This document shows, in pieces, positions 24,992 through 32,734 of a stretch of DNA of 43,997 nucleotides (its first letter is position 1; each line of letters opens with the position of its first letter). The notes under the pieces were generated by a model. That model had not been told where the DNA came from. It worked only from the letters and a program-made list of their open reading frames with translations, and made no database searches. Made by a program: the position numbers and the translations under genes. Origin of the DNA: an uncultured Jannaschia sp. (GTDB lineage: Bacteria > Pseudomonadota > Alphaproteobacteria > Rhodobacterales > Rhodobacteraceae); the NCBI GenBank assembly GCA_937916365.1, contig CALFSY010000249.1:1-43997 (forward strand), in the 5' to 3' direction.

Positions 24992-25876
24992 ATGACGCAC
25001 CCGCATTCCGGCCCGCGTAAGGGCATCATTTTGGCGGGCGGGTCGGGCACCCGGCTGCATCCAATCACCATCGGGGTGTCAAAACAGCTTTTGCCGATTT
25101 ACGACAAACCTATGGTTTACTACCCGCTAAGCGTGTTGATGTTGGCAGGTATCCGCGACATCGCCATCATCACCACCCCCCACGATCAAGATCAATTCCA
25201 ACGCACGCTGGGCGATGGGGGGCAGTGGGGCCTGTCGCTAACCTATATCACACAGCCCAGCCCGGACGGTTTGGCACAGGCCTATATCCTGGCCCAGACG
25301 TTTTTGGGCGGTGCCCCATCGGCGATGATTTTGGGCGACAATATCTTTTTCGGTCAGGGTTTGCCCGATATGATGGCCCGCGCCGATCGCAAAACCACGG
25401 GCGGCACGGTGTTTGGCTATCGCGTGGCCGATCCGGAACGATACGGTGTGGTGGAATTTTCCGACAACGGATCGGTGCGCGCCATTATCGAAAAACCCGA
25501 AATCCCCCCATCGAACTTTGCCGTAACAGGCCTTTATTTTTTGGATCATACCGCGCCCGAACGGGCAATGGCGGTGCGGCCCTCGGCCCGGGGGGAACTT
25601 GAAATAAAATCCGTTTTAGACAGTTACCTGGCCGAAGATGCGCTAGACGTGGCCGAAATGGGGCGTGGGTATGCGTGGTTAGACACCGGCACCCACGCCA
25701 GCCTGCTGGACGCGGCAAACTTTGTGCGCACATTACAAGAACGCCAAGGCCTACAAATCGGTAGCCCCGATGAAATTGCCCTAACCCAAGGGTGGATTTC
25801 AACCGAAGCTCTGGCCGAACGCGCCCATATGTTCGGCAAAACCGCCTATGGCCGATATTTGAAATCGTTACTGTGA
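24992..25876 (+). CDS. rfbA: Glucose-1-phosphate thymidylyltransferase
   Basis: RfbA couples glucose 1-phosphate and dTTP to dTDP-glucose, the first step of the pathway. The 294-residue protein has the nucleotidyltransferase motif GIILAGGSGTRLHPIT, SKQLLPIYDKPMVYYPLS, LGDNIFFGQGL, a PERYGVVEF segment, EKPEIPPSNFAVTGLYF and AWLDTGTHASLLDAANFV. The ATG at 24992 was chosen over the in-frame TTG two codons earlier. The operon lacks rfbC (3,5-epimerase), which must be elsewhere. It is convergent with the ABC ATPase gene, 26 nt apart. Confidence 0.95.
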   Translation: MTHPHSGPRKGIILAGGSGTRLHPITIGVSKQLLPIYDKPMVYYPLSVLMLAGIRDIAIITTPHDQDQFQRTLGDGGQWGLSLTYITQPSPDGLAQAYILAQTFLGGAPSAMILGDNIFFGQGLPDMMARADRKTTGGTVFGYRVADPERYGVVEFSDNGSVRAIIEKPEIPPSNFAVTGLYFLDHTAPERAMAVRPSARGELEIKSVLDSYLAEDALDVAEMGRGYAWLDTGTHASLLDAANFVRTLQERQGLQIGSPDEIALTQGWISTEALAERAHMFGKTAYGRYLKSLL

Positions 25877-25902
25877 CACGATCGCGGGCGTGGTATTTTG
25901 AT

Positions 25903-26955
25903 TTATCCCCTCATCCGTGCGCCGGTTTCGGGGTGAAAGAACAGCACGTGCGCCGGATCGACGTGCAGGCCAACGCGGGTTTTGGGGGGCGGGGTGGCTT
26001 GATCATGGGCCTCAACACTTAGGCGGGTGGTATCGGGGGCGGTCAGGTAATGGTAACTCACCCCGCCCAGGTGTTCGGATAAATCAACGATATGCGTGGT
26101 GCCCTCAACGATCGTCATGTGATTGGGGCGCAGGCCGATTGTGACCGCCCCATCAGGGATTGCCGGCGCGGGCAGCATCACATTGCCAAGCGCGGGCACA
26201 CGCACTTGCCCGCCTGTGACTGTGCCGTCCAGGAAATTCATCGCCGGACTGCCGATAAACCCAGCCACAAACCGATTGTCAGGGTCGTTATAAAGATCCA
26301 ACGGGCGACCCACCTGGGCAATCCGCCCCGCATTTAGCACAACGATTTTATCGGCCAGCGTCATCGCCTCGGTCTGGTCATGGGTGACATAGATCATTGT
26401 GGCGCCGATTTCTTTGTGCAATCGCGCGATTTCCACCCGCATACCAACCCGCAGCTCGGCATCCAGGTTTGATAACGGTTCGTCGAACAAAAATACCTCT
26501 GGCCCGCGCACGATGGCCCGCCCGATGGCCACGCGCTGTCGCTGTCCGCCGGACAGGGCCTTGGGTTTGCGATTAAGATAGTCGTCGAGTTTTAGGATAT
26601 GCGCGGCCTGGGTGACCTTTTCGTCGATCGCGGCCTTGTTGTGCCCCGTCATCCGCAGGCCAAAGCCCATGTTTTGCGCCACCGTCATATGCGGATAAAG
26701 TGCGTAGGATTGAAACACCATGGCAACCCCACGATCAGAGGGATCAAGATGCGTCACATCGCGGGTGCCGATGGAAATTTTGCCCTGGGTCGTTTGCTCC
26801 AACCCCGCGACCATGCGCAACAACGTGGATTTGCCGCACCCCGATGGGCCGACGAACACGCAAAATTCGCCGTCGTCGATGTGCAAATCAATGCCATGGA
26901 TGACCTGGGTTGCCCCGTATCGTTTGACCACCTGATCAAGGTGCACGCCTGACAT
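25903..26955 (-). CDS. Sugar ABC transporter ATP-binding protein (UgpC/MalK type)
   Basis: This ~350-residue ATPase powers a sugar importer from the cytoplasmic side. Motifs are Walker A GPSGCGKS, Q-loop VFQSYALYPHMTV, signature LSGGQRQRVAIGRA, Walker B VFLFDEP and the switch His in YVTHDQTEAMTLAD. A C-terminal TOBE-like regulatory domain follows (VAGFIGSPAMNFLDG, IGLRPNHM), giving the usual MalK-class length. Start 26955 has AAAGGA upstream. It is divergent from the binding-protein gene and separated from it by an inverted repeat, and almost certainly serves the permeases of the galactoside locus, which has no other ATPase. Confidence 0.93.
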   Translation of the reverse strand: MSGVHLDQVVKRYGATQVIHGIDLHIDDGEFCVFVGPSGCGKSTLLRMVAGLEQTTQGKISIGTRDVTHLDPSDRGVAMVFQSYALYPHMTVAQNMGFGLRMTGHNKAAIDEKVTQAAHILKLDDYLNRKPKALSGGQRQRVAIGRAIVRGPEVFLFDEPLSNLDAELRVGMRVEIARLHKEIGATMIYVTHDQTEAMTLADKIVVLNAGRIAQVGRPLDLYNDPDNRFVAGFIGSPAMNFLDGTVTGGQVRVPALGNVMLPAPAIPDGAVTIGLRPNHMTIVEGTTHIVDLSEHLGGVSYHYLTAPDTTRLSVEAHDQATPPPKTRVGLHVDPAHVLFFHPETGARMRG

Positions 26956-26982
26956 GGCCGTTCCTTTCACGTTTGCCGTTTT

Positions 26983-27005
26983 ACGGTATACTGCATCAAT
27001 ACCGT
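26983..27005. promoter_or_regulatory. Inverted repeat, candidate operator of the galactoside locus
   Basis: ACGGTAT (26983-26989) and ATACCGT (26999-27005) form a perfect 7-bp dyad with a 9-nt spacer, midway between the divergent ABC ATPase and binding-protein genes. A regulator binding here could control both directions. No regulator gene is in the window, so its family is unknown. Confidence 0.45.
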
Positions 27006-27111
27006 GACTTTCCCTTCGTGTTGGGTGTTGACAAGCCTATGCAGACCCTTGCAACGATTTCAATATCAGAAAACGAAGGTTCCGCTTATGGAACCGGTTA
27101 GGGAGGATACA

Positions 27112-28374
27112 ATGAATTTCATTTCCAAAACCGGCGCGGCGGCGTTGGTGGCGGCCCTGGTCCCCATGGGCCCGGCGCTGGCCGATGGTCACGATGCGCT
27201 GACCGGCACGTTGCGCATATTCTCGGACATGTCGAACCCTGCCCCCCGCGCGATTATGGAGGGGTTGGCGGCCGAGTTTGACGCAATGCACCCCGATTTA
27301 ACGGTCGAGCTGCAAGTGGTGGATCGTGAGGCCTGGAAAACTCAGATCCGCAACGTTTTATCGGCCGATCCACCCGATGTGGTCAACTGGTATGCCGCCA
27401 ACCGCATGGGCCCGTATGTGAACGCAGGGCTGTTTATGGACATCACCGAATGGTGGGATGCGGGCGATTTTGAGGGCCTTGAATCCGTGCGCGGCGCGAT
27501 GACTATGAACGATGCCGTGTGGGGCGTGCCCTATACCTATTACCAATGGGGCATCTATTACCGTGAGGATATTTTCAACGACCTGGGCCTAAGCGAACCC
27601 GAAACGTTTGAGGAAGAGATTGCAAATTGTCAGGTTATCGTTGATTCGGGCCGCGCCTGTTATGCCATTGGATCGCGGTTTTTGTGGACAGCAGGCGGAT
27701 GGTTTGATTACCTGAACATGCGCACCAACGGGTTCGAGTTTCACATGGCGCTCGCGCGCGGTGAAATCCCGTGGACCGATGATCGTGTGCGTGACACATT
27801 TGCCAACTGGCAACGCCTGATCGACATGGGCGCCTTTATCGAAGATCACCAAACCTATAGCTGGCAAGAGGCATTGCCGTTTGTCGTGAATGGGCAGGCC
27901 ACGGCCTATCTGATCGGTAATTTCGCGGTGCCGCACCTGCGCGATGCGGGGTTAACCGACGATCAGCTTGATTTTTATCAATTCCCCATCATCACCGCTG
28001 GTTTGCCCCAGGGCGAAGATGCGCCAACAGATACGTTCCACGTGGCCAGCGGCGCACAAAATGTCGAGGCCGCGCGCGCGTTCCTACAATTCGTCACCTC
28101 GGCCGAGGTGCAGGGCCGCATCAACGGGCCCGATGGGTTGGGGCAGTTGCCGATCAACGCAAATGCGTCTGTCGCCGATGATGAGTTTATCCAGCAAGGG
28201 TTTGAAATGCTGTCAACCAACGCCCAGGGCGGCATTGCACAGTTTTTCGACCGTGACTTTCCCGCCGAAATGGCATCGGTCGGGATGGAAGGTTTGCAGG
28301 AGTTCATGGTGTTTCCCGAAAACCTGGACGATATTTTGGACCGGTTAGAGGCCGCGCGGCAGCGCATTTATTAA
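27112..28374 (+). CDS. Sugar ABC transporter substrate-binding protein
   Basis: This periplasmic extracellular solute-binding protein family 1 member has 420 residues. A signal peptide (MNFISKTGAAALVAALVP, cleavage after ALA) precedes the mature domain with LTVELQVVDREAWKTQIRNVLSADPPDVVNWYA (about residues 63-95), VWGVPYTYYQWGIYYREDIF and GLSEPETFEEEIANC, the usual hinge and ligand-site segments. The start is ATG 27112 with GGGAGGA upstream. Context with alpha- and beta-galactosidases suggests the ligand is a galactose-containing oligosaccharide or galactoside; this is inference. Confidence 0.93.
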   Translation: MNFISKTGAAALVAALVPMGPALADGHDALTGTLRIFSDMSNPAPRAIMEGLAAEFDAMHPDLTVELQVVDREAWKTQIRNVLSADPPDVVNWYAANRMGPYVNAGLFMDITEWWDAGDFEGLESVRGAMTMNDAVWGVPYTYYQWGIYYREDIFNDLGLSEPETFEEEIANCQVIVDSGRACYAIGSRFLWTAGGWFDYLNMRTNGFEFHMALARGEIPWTDDRVRDTFANWQRLIDMGAFIEDHQTYSWQEALPFVVNGQATAYLIGNFAVPHLRDAGLTDDQLDFYQFPIITAGLPQGEDAPTDTFHVASGAQNVEAARAFLQFVTSAEVQGRINGPDGLGQLPINANASVADDEFIQQGFEMLSTNAQGGIAQFFDRDFPAEMASVGMEGLQEFMVFPENLDDILDRLEAARQRIY

Positions 28375-28381
28375 GCACATC

Positions 28382-28418
28382 TCTACCCCGCGCCGTGGAC
28401 GTTGAGGTGCGGGGTAGA
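28382..28418 (+). promoter_or_regulatory. Stem-loop between binding-protein and permease genes
   Basis: TCTACCCCGC (28382-28391) pairs perfectly with GCGGGGTAGA (28409-28418), with up to three more inner pairs. No T-run follows. Hairpins here commonly stabilise or uncouple the abundant binding-protein mRNA from the permease mRNA. Confidence 0.7.
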
Positions 28419-28488
28419 CCTCAAATGTTTTCGCCACCAAGTGCCCAAAATATCGTAGGCACGTTCGCACAATAACAAAGGCCCGCCC

Positions 28489-29418
28489 ATGGCCACCACC
28501 GACACACCATTGGCTGTTGATCCACGCACAACCTGGTTTGCGCGCCACCGCATGGTGGTGACGCCACTGTTGTTTTTGGCGCCTGGTGTTTTGTTTTTTG
28601 CGGTCTACGTTATTGTGCCCATTTTCCAATCCATCGGGATTTCGTTTTACGAATGGGATGGGTTGGGCGATGCCACCTATGTGGGGTTGCGCAATTATCA
28701 GGAATTGGTGACGGACCGAAACTTTGAAATATCGCTTTGGAACAACCTAAAATGGCTGTTGCTGTATTTGCTGGCCATTCCGGCGGGGCTATTTATGGCG
28801 TTGTTCTTAAATCAAACGGTTATGGGCATTCGCCTGTATAAATCATTGTTTTTCTTTCCTTTTGTCCTTAGCCAAGTCGTGGTGGGGTTGGTGTTTTCGT
28901 GGTTTTATTTACCGCGTGAGGGGCTTTTGAACGGGGTGTTGGGGATGGTTGGTTTGGGCCCCGTTAATGTGTTGGGCGACCCGGCCCTGGCCACCTATGG
29001 CATTATTGTCGCCGGTCTCTGGCCGCAAACGGCCTATTGTATGATCCTTTATTTAACCGGGCTCAACGCTGTTGACCCCGAACAGATTGAGGCTGGGCGC
29101 CTTGACGGGGCAAAGGGGTGGAACATGTTGTGGCACGTGGTGTTGCCGCAACTGCGCCCTGCGACATTCATCGCCTTTGTGGTCACGATCATCGGCGCGC
29201 TGCGGTCGTTTGACCTGATCTCGATCATGACAAATGGCGGGCCGTTTGGATCCACCCGGGTGCTGAGCTTTTATATGTTTGAAAAAGCGCTAAGCGAATT
29301 TGGCTTTCGCATGGGCTATGGATCGGCCATTGCGGTGGTGTTGTTCTTGATCATGTTGGTTTTTATCGGATATTTCCTCTACGCCATGTGGCGCGATGAG
29401 GGGGAGGCGCGGCGATAA
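28489..29418 (+). CDS. Sugar ABC transporter permease (MalF/UgpA type)
   Basis: The 309-residue membrane protein has six predicted helices, beginning VVTPLLFLAPGVLFFAVYVIVP (about residues 22-43). The conserved cytoplasmic EAA loop is seen as EQIEAGRLDGAKGWNMLWHVVLPQLRPA (about 197-224), followed by the family motif SFDLISIMTNGGP. It pairs with the second permease encoded downstream. The start at 28489 has AAAGG upstream. It follows the binding-protein gene after a hairpin-containing 114-nt gap. Confidence 0.93.
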   Translation: MATTDTPLAVDPRTTWFARHRMVVTPLLFLAPGVLFFAVYVIVPIFQSIGISFYEWDGLGDATYVGLRNYQELVTDRNFEISLWNNLKWLLLYLLAIPAGLFMALFLNQTVMGIRLYKSLFFFPFVLSQVVVGLVFSWFYLPREGLLNGVLGMVGLGPVNVLGDPALATYGIIVAGLWPQTAYCMILYLTGLNAVDPEQIEAGRLDGAKGWNMLWHVVLPQLRPATFIAFVVTIIGALRSFDLISIMTNGGPFGSTRVLSFYMFEKALSEFGFRMGYGSAIAVVLFLIMLVFIGYFLYAMWRDEGEARR

Positions 29419-29420
29419 CC

Positions 29421-29780
29421 ATGACCGATGATTCGTTTCGTGCCTCCATCAACGACATCTGTGCGGGCCTGCCAGGCGCCGAATGGTCCGACCCGTGGGG
29501 CGGGGGGCACGATGCGTGGAAGGTGGGCGGCAAAATGTTTGCCTGCATGGGCGCGGTGTATCCGGGCGTATCGGTCAAAACCCCCGATGTGGAAACCGCG
29601 GCAATGTTGATCGAGGCCGGCGTGGCCCGCAAAGCGCCCTATTTCCACCGGTCTTGGGTGAACCTGCCCGAAGATGTCACGGCAGAGGACCTGCGCCACC
29701 GTATTCTTACCTCATATGACATCATGCGCGCGAGCCTAACGAAAAAGGCGCAGGCGGCCCTGCCCCCGCGCAAGGATTAG
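29421..29780 (+). CDS. MmcQ/YjbR family protein
   Basis: This 119-residue protein matches the MmcQ/YjbR (CyaY-like fold) family: LPGAEWSDPWGGGHDAWKVGGKMFACMG, then VSVKTPDVETAAMLIE, then the C-terminal RSWVNLPEDVTAEDLRHRILTSYDIMRASL, where a family-typical W-V-x-L and SY-x-L/I-V/M motif are seen. Family members are small and often described as DNA-binding, but their role is not settled. It is unusual in being inserted between two ABC permease genes (2-nt gap before, 4-nt gap after), clearly within the operon. Confidence 0.88.
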   Translation: MTDDSFRASINDICAGLPGAEWSDPWGGGHDAWKVGGKMFACMGAVYPGVSVKTPDVETAAMLIEAGVARKAPYFHRSWVNLPEDVTAEDLRHRILTSYDIMRASLTKKAQAALPPRKD

Positions 29781-29784
29781 GTCG

Positions 29785-30633
29785 ATGTTTCCCACCCCCA
29801 TCCAAAACCGCCCGCAAATGGCGCAGATCACCTATCAGGCGCTATTGCCCGTGGCGTTAATTTTGTGGTTGCTACCATTGATCGCGGTGATGTTGTTTTC
29901 CATCCGCCCGTTTACGGATTTCACCGCCGGCAATTATTGGGGCTTGCCATCGTCATTCGACATGGTCTCCAATTACGGGCGTGTCTTTTTTGACTCGGAC
30001 ATGCCGCGATACTTGTTAAACTCAGTGCTTATCACTGTGCCCACCGTATTCGGCGCCGTTGCGTTGTCATGTATGACGGGCTTTGCCCTGGGCCTTTATC
30101 GGTTTCGCGGCAACCTTTTGATTTTCTTTATGTTCATCGCGGGCAATTTTGTTCCCTTTCAAATCCTTATGGTGCCGGTGCGCGATTTGACGGTGGGCCT
30201 GGGGCTGTATGACACAAAACTGGGTCTGGTGTTGTTTCACACCGCCTTTCAAACCGGGTTTTGCACGCTATTCATGCGCAACTTTATCCGCGCCTTACCG
30301 TTTGAGTTGGTCGAGGCGGCGCGCGTTGAAGGTGTGGCCGAATGGCGCATTTTCTGGTTTATTGTTCTGCCGCTGATGCGTCCGGCGATTGCCGCGCTTT
30401 CGGTATTGATTTTTACCTTTATTTGGAACGATTATTTTTGGGCCGTGGTGCTAACCCAAGGCCCCGGTGCGCAGCCGGTGACGGCGGGCATCACCGCGTT
30501 TAATTCACAATTCGTGGCACAATACCATTTGATGAGCGCGGGGTCGATCGTTGCTGCGATCCCGCCTGTGGCGATCTTTTTCCTGCTGCAACGCCATTTC
30601 ATTGCTGGGCTGACATTGGGGGCTGTGAAATGA
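29785..30633 (+). CDS. Sugar ABC transporter permease (MalG/UgpE type)
   Basis: The 282-residue protein has six predicted helices, with LLPVALILWLLPLIAVMLFSIRP near the N-terminus (about residues 20-42), a periplasmic loop NYWGLPSSFDMVSNYGRVFFDSD, and the EAA loop ELVEAARVEGVAEWRIFWFIVLPLMRPA (about 174-201). The C-terminus ends FIAGLTLGAVK, characteristic of MalG-type subunits. Its stop overlaps the start of the GH4 gene (ATGA). It forms a heterodimer with the MalF-type permease. Confidence 0.93.
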   Translation: MFPTPIQNRPQMAQITYQALLPVALILWLLPLIAVMLFSIRPFTDFTAGNYWGLPSSFDMVSNYGRVFFDSDMPRYLLNSVLITVPTVFGAVALSCMTGFALGLYRFRGNLLIFFMFIAGNFVPFQILMVPVRDLTVGLGLYDTKLGLVLFHTAFQTGFCTLFMRNFIRALPFELVEAARVEGVAEWRIFWFIVLPLMRPAIAALSVLIFTFIWNDYFWAVVLTQGPGAQPVTAGITAFNSQFVAQYHLMSAGSIVAAIPPVAIFFLLQRHFIAGLTLGAVK

Positions 30634-31973
30634 CCATCAAACTGGCCTTTATTGGGGCGGGATCCACGATTTTTATGAAAAACATCGTGGGTGATATGTT
30701 GCATTTCCCCACATTGTCTGACGCCAACATCGCGTTGATGGATATTGACCCCAATCGTTTGGCCGATTCTGCGCTGGTGGCGCGCAAAATGATTGCCACC
30801 ATGGGCACCAACGCCACAGTCATGACAACGACCGACCGCGCGCGCGCTCTGGATGGTGCCGATTTTGTTATCGCGGCGTTTCAAATCGGTGGGTATCGCC
30901 CCGCCACGGTGATAGATTTTGACATTCCCAAAACCTATGGGTTGCGGCAAACAATCGGTGATACCCTAGGCGTGGGTGGCATTATGCGGGGGCTGCGCAC
31001 CGTGCCGCACCTGTGGGCGTTAGCCGGTGATATGGCGCGCCTATGCCCCGATGCGATGTTGTTGCAATATGTCAACCCGATGGCGATCAACACCTGGGCG
31101 TTGGCAGCGCGTTACCCTAACCTGCGTCATGTGGGCCTGTGCCATTCGGTGCAAAACACCGTGGCCGAGCTGGCCCATGATCTGGACCTGGCTGTGGGTG
31201 ACATCCGCCACCGTGTGGCGGGGATCAACCATGTGGCGTTTTTTTTGGACCTGTCGCATCAGGGCCAATCGCTCTATCCCCGTTTGCGGGCGGGGTATCG
31301 CGCGGGGCATTTGCCCAAAACCCCGTTGGAACGGCCCCATTGCCTTAACAAAGTGCGGTATGAGGTGATGGAACATCTGGGTTATTTTTGCACCGAAAGC
31401 TCGGAACATTTGGCCGAATATGTGCCGTGGTTCATCAAAGATGGGCGCGATGATTTGATCGCGGCCTTTGGCATCCCGCTTGATGAATACCCCGCGCGGT
31501 GTGCGGCACAGATGGCCGATTGGGCCACACAGGCCGCCGCGTTGCGCCACACCGGCACGGTTGAAGTTGCGCAATCGCACGAATTTGCGGCCGCAATCAT
31601 GAACGCCATGCTGACCAATGTGCCGATCACGATAACCGCGAACCTGCCCAACACTGGCCAAATCCCGCAGCTGCCCCCGGGGGCGGCGGTGGAAACCCCC
31701 ACGGTGGTCGATGCGAATGGGTGTCAGCCTACGGTTGTGGCGGACATTCCGCCACAGTTGATCGCGTTGATGCGCACGCAAATCAATGTGCAAGAGCTGG
31801 TGGTGCGCGCCCTGATGGATGAAAACGTCGATCACATTTACCATGCCGCGTATATGGATCCCCACACCGCCGCCGAACTTGATCTGCGCCAAATCCGCAG
31901 TTTGGTAAGCGATCTGTTGGTCGCCCATGGGGATTGGGTGCCACCTTGGGCACGGGGGCGGCGGGCGGCATGA
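30630..31973 (+). CDS. GH4 alpha-galactosidase (MelA-like)
   Basis: Family 4 glycosidases cleave glycosides by an NAD- and Mn-dependent redox mechanism. The 447-residue protein has the N-terminal dinucleotide-binding IKLAFIGAGSTIFMKNIVGDM, DIDPNRL, the LQYVNPMAINTWA segment, the metal-site CHSVQNT (Cys and His; the CHSVQ form is typical of alpha-galactosidases), and AGINHVAFFLDL with the second metal His. It presumably cleaves imported alpha-galactosides in the cytoplasm. Its start overlaps the permease gene, and its stop overlaps the SDR gene. Confidence 0.9.
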   Translation: MTIKLAFIGAGSTIFMKNIVGDMLHFPTLSDANIALMDIDPNRLADSALVARKMIATMGTNATVMTTTDRARALDGADFVIAAFQIGGYRPATVIDFDIPKTYGLRQTIGDTLGVGGIMRGLRTVPHLWALAGDMARLCPDAMLLQYVNPMAINTWALAARYPNLRHVGLCHSVQNTVAELAHDLDLAVGDIRHRVAGINHVAFFLDLSHQGQSLYPRLRAGYRAGHLPKTPLERPHCLNKVRYEVMEHLGYFCTESSEHLAEYVPWFIKDGRDDLIAAFGIPLDEYPARCAAQMADWATQAAALRHTGTVEVAQSHEFAAAIMNAMLTNVPITITANLPNTGQIPQLPPGAAVETPTVVDANGCQPTVVADIPPQLIALMRTQINVQELVVRALMDENVDHIYHAAYMDPHTAAELDLRQIRSLVSDLLVAHGDWVPPWARGRRAA

Positions 31974-32734
31974 TGGCAACTTTTCCCGATCTTGCGGGCC
32001 GGTCGGTGTTTATCACCGGTGGCGGGTCTGGCATTGGCGCCGCGTTGACCGAGGCATTTTTGCGCCAAGGGGCCAACGTGGCCTTTGCACAGCGGTCCGA
32101 GGCCGGTGCATTTGTTGATTCTATGGCCGATCAAACCGGCAATCGCCCGCTGTTTGTGCCCTGCGATATTACCGATATTCCTGCGTTAAAGGCCGCGCTG
32201 GCGACCGCCGCCGCGGCCCACGGCCCGATCACCGCGTTAATCAACAACGCCGCCAACGATCACCGCCACACCACCGAAGAAGTTAGCGAAGAATTTTGGG
32301 ATTGGGCGCAAGCGATCAACCTAAAGGCATACTTTTTCGCCTGTCAGGCCGTGATTGCGGGGATGCGCGCGGCAGGCGGCGGTGCGATTATCAATGTCTC
32401 GTCAATCGCCTACATCATGGGCAACGCGGGCTATCCCGCCTATACCACCGCCAATGGCGGCATCACGGCATTGACCCGCAGCTTGGCGCGCGAATTTGGC
32501 CCCGATAACATTCGCGTCAACGCGCTGTTGCCCGGGTGGGTGATGACGCAAAAACAACGCGATCTTTGGGCCACACCGCAGGCTTTGGCCGACCATCTGG
32601 ATCGGCAATGCCTAAAAACCCATCTTACGCCCCAGGATATAACCGGCGGTGCGTTGTTTTTGGCCTCAGACATCTCAACCATGATGACGGGCCAGGCGTT
32701 GGTGATCGACGGCGGTGTGGTGGTGACGGGATGA
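31970..32734 (+). CDS. SDR family oxidoreductase, probable aldose 1-dehydrogenase
   Basis: The 254-residue short-chain dehydrogenase has the coenzyme motif TGGGSGIG (16-23), NNAAND, catalytic Ser (S144/S145 in VSSIAY) and Tyr158 in YPAYTTAN. The Lys normally four residues after the Tyr is Asn162 here (codon AAT), a notable deviation. The end GQALVIDGGVVVTG is typical of sugar dehydrogenase-like SDRs. In this operon it would suit oxidation of D-galactose to galactonolactone, the substrate of the SMP-30-type lactonase encoded downstream. That assignment is by context. The start overlaps the GH4 stop, and the stop overlaps the kinase start. Confidence 0.85.
   Translation: MMATFPDLAGRSVFITGGGSGIGAALTEAFLRQGANVAFAQRSEAGAFVDSMADQTGNRPLFVPCDITDIPALKAALATAAAAHGPITALINNAANDHRHTTEEVSEEFWDWAQAINLKAYFFACQAVIAGMRAAGGGAIINVSSIAYIMGNAGYPAYTTANGGITALTRSLAREFGPDNIRVNALLPGWVMTQKQRDLWATPQALADHLDRQCLKTHLTPQDITGGALFLASDISTMMTGQALVIDGGVVVTG

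Noticed and set aside
27028..27056. TTGACA at 27028 as -35 of the binding-protein promoter
   Set aside because: The hexamer is perfect, but no acceptable -10 occurs 15-19 nt downstream, so I did not list it as a promoter.
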